DNA from: Bacteroidaceae bacterium
Lineage (GTDB): Bacteria > Bacteroidota > Bacteroidia > Bacteroidales > Bacteroidaceae
Assembly: GCA_017453465.1 (NCBI GenBank)
Contig: JAFTEV010000102.1
Span: 1 to 39,406, forward strand
Reading direction: 5' to 3'
Length of the DNA: 39,406 bases
Part shown: piece after piece, positions 31,435-39,406 of the stretch
Layout: the number at the start of each line of letters is the position of its first letter
Numbering within the stretch: the first letter of the stretch is position 1
The notes under the pieces: generated by a model
Database searches by the model: none
Told to the model about the DNA's origin: nothing
What the model saw: only the letters and a program-made list of their open reading frames with translations
Program-made: the position numbers and the translations under genes

Positions 31435-33852
31435 TTATTCTATTGTGATTCGTTCTATAACAATACCCGCATCCAGGGGAGCGAGGGTCAGAGTGTGTAC
31501 ACCATCAGCCGTGGCAGAGAAGTTGACCTTCACCCGGCGGCGGTTGATGCGTTCCTTGGCCCAGTCAAACTGCTGGTCACCCGTGGCGTTGTTGAACTGG
31601 ATGACAGCCGAGCCATTGGTATTGAGGGTGACGGGCGCACTGCCGTCCACGGAGTAGTTCAGCCGCATACCTCCCTGCACGTCGTTGAAGGGGAAGTTGG
31701 GTGCCAGGGCAAAGGTGATGGTGGCCGCTTGCTTGTTGGTTTTGAAGCGGTACGTAATGCTGCTGCCATCCGTCTTTTCGCTGTAGGGCATCAGTGCAAT
31801 GGCCGACTTGTAGATACCGAAGTCGGGAATGAGCGTCCACTGCGCGTTCTGTGCATCGGTCTTTTCAGCATAGCAATCTGCATCAATGACTACTTTCCCT
31901 TGATATTCAGCAATGACGGGCGCGGTGGTGGCCACACGCTTCACGGCTGGCTGTATGTTGTGCTTTGGATTGTTCCATGAAACATAGCCAATGTGTACCT
32001 CGTCCATCATGTGGTTCCACTTGCCGCCCGCAATGTTGTGGTTGTAGTCGGCACAGAGCAGCGAGTCCTTCTGATAGCACTGAACCACGCGCTCAGCCCA
32101 TTCGTTGGCAGCGGGGTCGCCAATGCTGGCCAGCTGTTCGTTCCGTGCCAGTGCGTAGTACATTTCATACATGTTGGCCATGCCACGGATGGGGAACAGG
32201 ATGAGTTCGTTGTAAGCATCGCGATATTCCGTAGGCAGCGTGATGTACTGCGCCAGGGCATCGGCTTCGAGCATCTTGTATTCAGCCAGGTGCTTGTCCC
32301 ACTCGCCGCTCTGCAAGTTGTAGGTGTTCTTGGCCAGTTGCTCGGCGGTGCGGCGATGGGCATATTTGCACTGGAGGTTGAGGATGCGGGCAGCATCCTT
32401 GGCCTGTGTTTCGCCAAACTGCTGACGGCAGAAGTCTTCAGTGTAGGCCATGAGGTTGTCGGCTGAGAACTGGGTGGGATTCCATGCCTCCTTAAACCAG
32501 AAGTCAATGGGGAACTCCATCGGCTTGAGGTCGCCCACATTGAGCACCCACAGCTTGTCAATGCCAGCACGATAAGTGAGGTCAAGCTGTTCCCACAGGC
32601 GTTGCACCTGACTCACGTTGAGCCACTTGCTGTTGCGTGGAGCACCCACATAATCCACATGGTAGTACATGCCGTAGCCACCCGGATGGCGTTTCTGCGG
32701 CTGTGCGGTTGTGCGGTTGTGCGGTTGTGCGGTCTTCGTGTCGGGCAGCATACGCACATTGCCCCAGTTGTCGTCACACAGCAGGAGGATGACGTCGTCG
32801 GGCACCTTCATGCCCATTTCATAATACTGCTGCACCTCCTTATACAGTGCCCACACCTGCGGCACGTCTTTGGCTTTCTTGCCCGTAGCTTCGGCAATGA
32901 GCTTGCGCTGGTGAGCCACAATGCGCTCCATCAGTGCCACATCGGGCTTTTCGGCCATGGGTTCGTCGCCGTTACCGCGCATACCGATGGTAATGACATC
33001 CTCGGTGTCCTTCATGCGTTCAATGCCTTCACGCCAGAAGTTGACCAGTTCGTCGCGGTTGGTGTCGTAGTTCCAGGGGCCACGTGTCTTCACCCGTGTC
33101 CACTCCTGGTGTGCCTTTGCGCAGGGTTCGTGGTGGCTGGTGCCCATGATGATGCCCATGTCGTCGGCAGTCTTCAGGTTCAGCGGGTCATCGGCATAGA
33201 AGGCTGCTGCCCACATAGCTGGCCACATGAAGTTGCCCTTCAAGCGCAGCAGCAGTTCAAACACCTTCGCGTACATCTTATGATTGAAACCGCCAAAGGT
33301 GCTGTGCGCCCAGTTGCCCATGCAGGGCCACTCGTCGTTGATGAAGATGCCGCGATACTTCACGGCGGGTTCCCCGTCGGTGTACTGGCCCAGACGTGCA
33401 TAGACTTCGCTGTGTTTCTGCACCGGCACATCGGCCCACCAATACCAAGGCGAAACGCCCAGCTGACGCGAGAGTTCGTAGATGCCGTAGATGGTGCCGC
33501 GCTTGTCGCTGCCCGCAATGACGATGCGGTCGTCCTGCACGTCGATGATGAACTTTTCGTTCTTGCCTTTCAGTTCCTTGGCATAGAGTTTCTTGTCAAT
33601 CAGGCTGCTCTTGCCGTAGGTGCCCACCACGATGGGGGCATGGGCAGAGCCTGTCACTGCCTGCAGGTCGGTCTGCAAGTTCTTCAGGGCTATCAGCACA
33701 CCAGGATAGTCAGCCTCATCACACTGCACCGTGGCAGCAGTGCCCGTCAAGCGCAGGGCCGTGGATGAAGGCTGGGTGAACGTAACAAAGTCATCGGCTG
33801 CCCACAGGGTGAAACAGCTCATAAACAGCAGAAGGAAGAGTCGTAGTTTCAT
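31435..33852 (-). CDS. GH115 xylan alpha-1,2-glucuronidase
   Basis: An 806-residue secreted enzyme. The start is set at MKLRLFLLLFMSC, 43 codons inside the longest frame, because it opens a signal peptide (cleavage about LWA-ADD) and lies just after a TAATTTTG box. GH115 features: SDKRGTIYGIYELSRQLGVSPWYWWADV (about 115-142), YRGIFINDEWPCMGNWA, GNFMWPAMWAAAFYADDP, GTSHHEPC, GMRGNGDEPM, DDNWGNVRMLP and GGYGMYYHVDYVGAPR. GH115 enzymes remove 4-O-methyl-glucuronic acid from internal xylose units. Between RMLPD and GGYGM, residues about 371-386 are an unusual insert (TAQPHNRTTAQPQK) encoded by four copies of an 8-base repeat; length changes there would shift the frame. At present the frame is intact. 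Confidence 0.9.
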   Translation of the reverse strand: MKLRLFLLLFMSCFTLWAADDFVTFTQPSSTALRLTGTAATVQCDEADYPGVLIALKNLQTDLQAVTGSAHAPIVVGTYGKSSLIDKKLYAKELKGKNEKFIIDVQDDRIVIAGSDKRGTIYGIYELSRQLGVSPWYWWADVPVQKHSEVYARLGQYTDGEPAVKYRGIFINDEWPCMGNWAHSTFGGFNHKMYAKVFELLLRLKGNFMWPAMWAAAFYADDPLNLKTADDMGIIMGTSHHEPCAKAHQEWTRVKTRGPWNYDTNRDELVNFWREGIERMKDTEDVITIGMRGNGDEPMAEKPDVALMERIVAHQRKLIAEATGKKAKDVPQVWALYKEVQQYYEMGMKVPDDVILLLCDDNWGNVRMLPDTKTAQPHNRTTAQPQKRHPGGYGMYYHVDYVGAPRNSKWLNVSQVQRLWEQLDLTYRAGIDKLWVLNVGDLKPMEFPIDFWFKEAWNPTQFSADNLMAYTEDFCRQQFGETQAKDAARILNLQCKYAHRRTAEQLAKNTYNLQSGEWDKHLAEYKMLEADALAQYITLPTEYRDAYNELILFPIRGMANMYEMYYALARNEQLASIGDPAANEWAERVVQCYQKDSLLCADYNHNIAGGKWNHMMDEVHIGYVSWNNPKHNIQPAVKRVATTAPVIAEYQGKVVIDADCYAEKTDAQNAQWTLIPDFGIYKSAIALMPYSEKTDGSSITYRFKTNKQAATITFALAPNFPFNDVQGGMRLNYSVDGSAPVTLNTNGSAVIQFNNATGDQQFDWAKERINRRRVKVNFSATADGVHTLTLAPLDAGIVIERITIE
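32702..32733 (-). repeat. 8-base tandem repeat x4 inside the GH115 gene
   Basis: Four perfect copies of TGTGCGGT (plus strand; ACCGCACA in the coding sense) lie back to back at 32702-32709, 32710-32717, 32718-32725 and 32726-32733, with a partial copy before them. Because 8 is not a multiple of 3, gain or loss of one unit would disrupt the reading frame. Confidence 0.92.
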
Positions 33853-33872
33853 GTGCGTTTCATTTTTGGTCG

Positions 33873-33880
33873 CAAAATTA
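33873..33880 (-). promoter_or_regulatory. -7 box TAATTTTG for the GH115 operon
   Basis: TAATTTTG on the minus strand ends 20 bases before the GH115 start and supports the start choice. Confidence 0.6.
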
Positions 33881-33915
33881 CACTTTTTTAGCAAAAAATC
33901 CTTTCGTAAATTATA

Positions 33916-33939
33916 TGTAACTTTTAGCCCCACGTTACA
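33916..33939. promoter_or_regulatory. Inverted repeat TGTAAC-N12-GTTACA in the divergent GH115/GH2 promoter region
   Basis: TGTAAC (33916-33921, continued by TTTT) and GTTACA (33934-33939) form a six-base inverted repeat in the 209-base region between the divergent GH115 and GH2 genes. Related TGTAACATTT repeats occur at 39156 and 39176. A shared regulator site is possible. Confidence 0.35.
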
Positions 33940-34032
33940 AAACTGCAAGAACGAGAGCTGAAAACCAAAGAAATGATACACGAGAAAAAGTTTTCGTACA
34001 GCCGAACACTTTATTATATTAAGAAAAAGAAG

Positions 34033-34040
34033 TAACTTTG
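34033..34040 (+). promoter_or_regulatory. -7 box TAACTTTG for the GH2 gene
   Basis: TAACTTTG lies 21 bases before the GH2 start at 34062 and overlaps the longer open frame, which argues against the upstream ATG at 34038. Confidence 0.6.
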
Positions 34041-34061
34041 CCGCAAATTATTGTTAAGACC

Positions 34062-36341
34062 ATGAAGCGGCAATTCCTTTTCATCACCTTGCTGTTGTGC
34101 CTCTCCACAGCCTGGGCACAACGCGAGAAAATCAACTTCGACTTTGACTGGGAGTTTCGGCTCACCAGCGACGATGACCGCAAGCCCATTGACCCAGACT
34201 GGCATCCCGTACAGTTGCCCCACGACTGGAGCATCAGCCAGGTGCCAGATGGCAGACTGACGGGTTGCAATGGCCACCTGCATGGCGGTGTGGGCGACTA
34301 CCGCAAGACATTCAGCATTCCGGCGAAAGACAGGGGGCGTGCCATCAGCATCCTCTTCGACGGCATCTACAACCGCAGCACGGTCTGCATCAATGGCCAC
34401 AAGCTGGGCTTCCGTCCCTACGGATTCTGCTACATCGAGTACGACCTGACCCCCTACCTCAACTACGGAGGCAGCAACCAACTGACCGTGAACGTCAATT
34501 CGCCCAGTGCCAACGACAGCATTGCCCGATGGTACACGGGCAACGGCATCTACCGACACGCCTGGCTCATCAAGACCAGCCCGGCACACATCAAGACCTA
34601 CGGCACCTACATCGTGACCCGTGGCAACCAGGTGACCATCCGGACGGAGACGGTGGGCAACATCGGCAAACCCCGCCTTGTCCACAAAATCTTCGATGCA
34701 CAAGGCAAGCAAGTGGCCAAAGGCAACGGCGAGGAATCCATCGAGGTGAAGAACGCCACCCTGTGGAACGGCATGGAGAATCCCTACCTCTACCGCGTGG
34801 TCACCACCCTGTATGACGGCAGCAAACAGCTCGACACCTATGAATCCACCTTCGGTTTTCGCACCGCTGAGTTCACCAGCGACCGTGGCTTCCTGCTCAA
34901 CGGCAAGCCGCTCAAGCTGAAAGGCTTCTGCCTGCACCAGGACGATGCGTGCTTAGGCTCTGCCCTGCCCCTGCGCAGCATGGAGCGGCGACTGGAGATG
35001 TTCAAGGGCTATGGCGTGAATGCCGTGCGCTGTTCCCACAACCAGCCCGCGCCAGAGTTTCTTGATCTCTGCGACAAGATGGGCTTCATCGTGATTGACG
35101 AAGCCTTCGACAAATGGAAATCGGGCTACTATGCCGAGTGTTTTGACGAGTGGTGGCAGCGCGACCTCAGCAACATGATAGTGCGCGACCGCAACCATCC
35201 CTGCGTCGTTACCTGGAGCATCGGCAACGAGCTGCAAGAGGCTTGGGACGGCACGGGCGAGGGCGTGAAGCGTGCCCAGATGCTGCAAGACTTCGTGCAC
35301 CAGCTGGAGCCTACGCGCCAGGTCTGCATGGCCTGTCAGAACAACCACAACGGCCAGTTCTCTGGCGTGACCGACGTGGTGGGCTACAACTACCTTGAAG
35401 CCCGAATGCTCAGCGACCACAAGCAATTTCCGCAGCGCAAGTTCCTGGTGACAGAAGAACTACCCTACTATTGCGGGGCTGAAGGCAACATCCGTGCCTA
35501 CGACACCAACAACCCCTGGAACATCATTGCCGCCAACGACTTCATTGCGGGTGGATTCATCTGGACGGGGCAGGACTACATCGGCGAGGCTTCGTGGCCC
35601 AGCAGCGGATGGCCCACAGGACTGATTGACCTGAGCGGCAGGGAGAAGGCGCAGGGCCTGTGGCACCGTGCCGCCTGGAACCCGGACAAACCCGTGGTGG
35701 GCATCGCCGTCAGGGACAACGCCCTGGACATCGACCACGGACGCGACCTGTGGCAGTGGCCCAACATGGCCAGCATCTGGAACTTCCCCTTCCGCTACGA
35801 GGGGTTGGTCGTGGAGGTCAACACCATCACGAACTGTGAACGGGTGCAACTCATTATTAATAATAAGGTGATGGGCGAAAAGCGTACCGCCGACTACCCC
35901 AACCATACCATCGTGTGGAACGTGCCCTACACCCCTGGCCACATCGAGGCCAAGGGCATCAACGGCACCGACACCGTGGCCTACTACGACCTGCGCACGG
36001 CCAGCCAGCCTACCCAACTGCAAGCCACGGCAGACCGCACCCAGCTGACGGCTGACGGGCAAGACCTCTGTTACATTCAGCTGCAACTGCTCGACAAGGA
36101 CGGCATCCCCGTGCAGCACGAAAACCGCCACATCCGCGCCACCATCGAGGGCGAGGGCATCCTGCGCGGCTGCATCAACAACAACCTGCGGCGCACCACC
36201 CCCTTCACCAGCACCGAGGACGACACCCACTTTGGGCGTGCCTTTGCCATCGTGCAGACCACGCGCAAGGCTGGCCCCATCCGCGTGCGATTCGACTGCG
36301 AAGGCATGGCTCCCGTCATCCTAACGCTCAGCAGTCAGTAA
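34062..36341 (+). CDS. Secreted GH2 glycoside hydrolase
   Basis: A 759-residue enzyme; start at MKRQFLFITLLLC, eight codons inside the longest frame, giving a signal peptide ending AWAQ. Architecture is that of family GH2: N-terminal jelly-roll (VQLPHDWSI, YRKTFSIP, ISILFDGIYNRSTVCINGHKLGFRPYG, LTVNV), an immunoglobulin-like domain, and a TIM barrel from about 280 (GFLLNGKPLKLKGFCLHQDDACLG, VRCSHNQPAPEFLDLCDKMG). Acid/base is E390 (SIGNE) and nucleophile E465 (LVTEE). After the barrel come two further beta domains, as in DUF4982-containing beta-galactosidases. GH2 covers beta-galactosidase, beta-mannosidase, beta-glucuronidase and other activities; the GNG/SHNQPAPE pattern favours beta-galactosidase-like, but the xylan context leaves this open. 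Confidence 0.87.
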   Translation: MKRQFLFITLLLCLSTAWAQREKINFDFDWEFRLTSDDDRKPIDPDWHPVQLPHDWSISQVPDGRLTGCNGHLHGGVGDYRKTFSIPAKDRGRAISILFDGIYNRSTVCINGHKLGFRPYGFCYIEYDLTPYLNYGGSNQLTVNVNSPSANDSIARWYTGNGIYRHAWLIKTSPAHIKTYGTYIVTRGNQVTIRTETVGNIGKPRLVHKIFDAQGKQVAKGNGEESIEVKNATLWNGMENPYLYRVVTTLYDGSKQLDTYESTFGFRTAEFTSDRGFLLNGKPLKLKGFCLHQDDACLGSALPLRSMERRLEMFKGYGVNAVRCSHNQPAPEFLDLCDKMGFIVIDEAFDKWKSGYYAECFDEWWQRDLSNMIVRDRNHPCVVTWSIGNELQEAWDGTGEGVKRAQMLQDFVHQLEPTRQVCMACQNNHNGQFSGVTDVVGYNYLEARMLSDHKQFPQRKFLVTEELPYYCGAEGNIRAYDTNNPWNIIAANDFIAGGFIWTGQDYIGEASWPSSGWPTGLIDLSGREKAQGLWHRAAWNPDKPVVGIAVRDNALDIDHGRDLWQWPNMASIWNFPFRYEGLVVEVNTITNCERVQLIINNKVMGEKRTADYPNHTIVWNVPYTPGHIEAKGINGTDTVAYYDLRTASQPTQLQATADRTQLTADGQDLCYIQLQLLDKDGIPVQHENRHIRATIEGEGILRGCINNNLRRTTPFTSTEDDTHFGRAFAIVQTTRKAGPIRVRFDCEGMAPVILTLSSQ

Positions 36342-36355
36342 GACATTTGGTCTGG

Positions 36356-36439
36356 CTCGCATAGGCAATGCGTCGCGCTCGCGTAGGCAATGTGCCAGGT
36401 TTAATTGCCTACGCGAACCGAGCGAAAAGCCTATGCGAG
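36356..36439. repeat. Palindromic repeat element, copy 2
   Basis: Related to the element at 14350-14411: 29 bases (36363-36391) are identical to 14346-14374. Here the folding is by an outer arm pair (36356-36366 with 36429-36439) and an inner pair (36381-36391 with 36404-36414) around a 12-base loop. It lies between the GH2 and GH27 genes and may also weaken read-through. Confidence 0.8.
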
Positions 36440-36506
36440 AGAAACGGAAAGACAGCGGCTTTTTAGTCCCTTAAAATCAAGAACTAACTGAGAGCGAATC
36501 GTTTGA

Positions 36507-39104
<2,598 letters not shown>

Positions 39105-39406
39105 AAAAAGTTTTTTTGCTCTTCAGATTTTGGTTTTTAGCAAGTTGCAAATGTTGTAACATTTCGCAAAACTCATGTAACATTTCAAAAAGGAAGCTCC
39201 ATGGAAACGCAATAATTTTGCAGCCGAAAAGAAAGGCAAAAGAAGAAAAGCAAAAGAAAAAAGAAATATATAAAAGGAATTTCTTACTTTATTATTATCA
39301 ACTTAAAACTTTTTCGCTTATGAAACCCTCATGAATATTTCAAATTCGCCAAAGTGAATGAAAAGTGGCTGCCGCCTCGTTATATAGTTACACTACTTTA
39401 CGAGAT
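39105..39406 (+). other. Intergenic region after the GH27 gene, with promoter for an off-window gene
   Basis: No gene is called in these 302 bases. They hold a palindrome AAATGTT-GT-AACATTT (39149-39164), two direct copies of TGTAACATTTC (39156-39166 and 39176-39186, 20-base period) and a -7 box TAATTTTG (39213-39220), followed by a purine-rich leader. A plus-strand gene probably starts near or beyond 39406. The short open frame 39116-39334 overlaps the operator and promoter and is not supported. Confidence 0.5.
39149..39220 (+). promoter_or_regulatory. Promoter with paired TGTAACATTTC sites
   Basis: Two 11-base direct repeats, two helical turns apart, lie 27-57 bases before the -7 box TAATTTTG (39213-39220). 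This is the usual place for an activator such as a hybrid two-component system or an AraC-type regulator. The regulator is not in the window. Confidence 0.45.

Noticed and set aside
32602-33768. 388-residue plus-strand frame opposite GH115
   Set aside because: Shadow of a strongly biased coding sequence; GH115 motifs on the minus strand are decisive.
39116-39334. 72-codon open frame at the right end
   Set aside because: It spans the TGTAACATTTC repeats and the promoter box, and its product is K/E-rich low complexity.

Overview
The window looks like chromosome of a Bacteroidota member, most likely a gut or rumen Prevotella-type organism. Grounds seen in the sequence: many Bacteroidota-type -7 boxes (TAnnTTTG) just upstream of genes, start codons without clear Shine-Dalgarno sequences, acidic residues after a lipobox cysteine, dense xylan-degrading enzymes, and Bacteroidota-restricted families such as DUF4924. 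The genus is an inference. No rRNA, tRNA, CRISPR array, integrase or transposase was found.

Layout. (1) 93-7692, minus strand: a six-gene operon for making and exporting an extracellular polysaccharide: TolC-like outer-membrane channel, HlyD/Alg44-like adaptor, a zinc-ribbon (TackOD1-like) tail-anchored protein, a GT2 synthase, a UDP-HexNAc 6-dehydrogenase and a stand-alone receiver protein, closed by a terminator. A large surface lipoprotein with a propeller-like C-terminal half lies upstream, separated by a very strong hairpin. (2) 10354-14083: AI-2E-family permease (minus), then rsmI, a coiled-coil lipoprotein resembling Cbp1 adhesins, a secreted unknown protein and a strong terminator. 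(3) 14084-21334: accessory DNA and a defence module: a 770-base non-coding stretch with a palindromic repeat, a promoter and two overlapping, mutually exclusive hairpins; two overlapping DNA methylase-like genes; a HigBA toxin-antitoxin pair; a four-helix-bundle protein; and a GIY-YIG nuclease-helicase fusion. (4) 21364-28372: ROK sugar kinase (minus), then LysE-type exporter, DUF4924 protein, a single-chain type IIG restriction-modification enzyme and rfbD, closely spaced on the plus strand. (5) 28463-39104: a glucuronoarabinoxylan-degrading cluster: a divergent pair of units, GH115 then GH30-GH43-dockerin on minus, and GH2 then GH27-CBM-SGNH esterase on plus. No SusC/SusD pair is inside the window.

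How the parts work together. Region 1 encodes precursor supply (UDP-uronic acid of a HexNAc), polymerisation across the inner membrane and a periplasm-spanning exit path. The place usually taken by a c-di-GMP receptor (PilZ in alginate systems) appears to be taken by a TackOD1-like protein plus a receiver protein. Region 3 is a complete-looking restriction-modification island with an addiction module in its middle and a leader that could switch between two RNA folds. Region 5 would remove 4-O-methyl-glucuronic acid, cut the glucuronoxylan backbone, remove arabinose or xylose, galactose and acyl decorations.

The candidates for something undescribed are the TackOD1-linked polysaccharide secretion operon, the bistable leader of the methylase genes, the split-motif methylase pair, and an 8-base tandem repeat within the GH115 coding sequence that could switch the gene on and off. 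All functional statements come from reading motifs; no database search was run.
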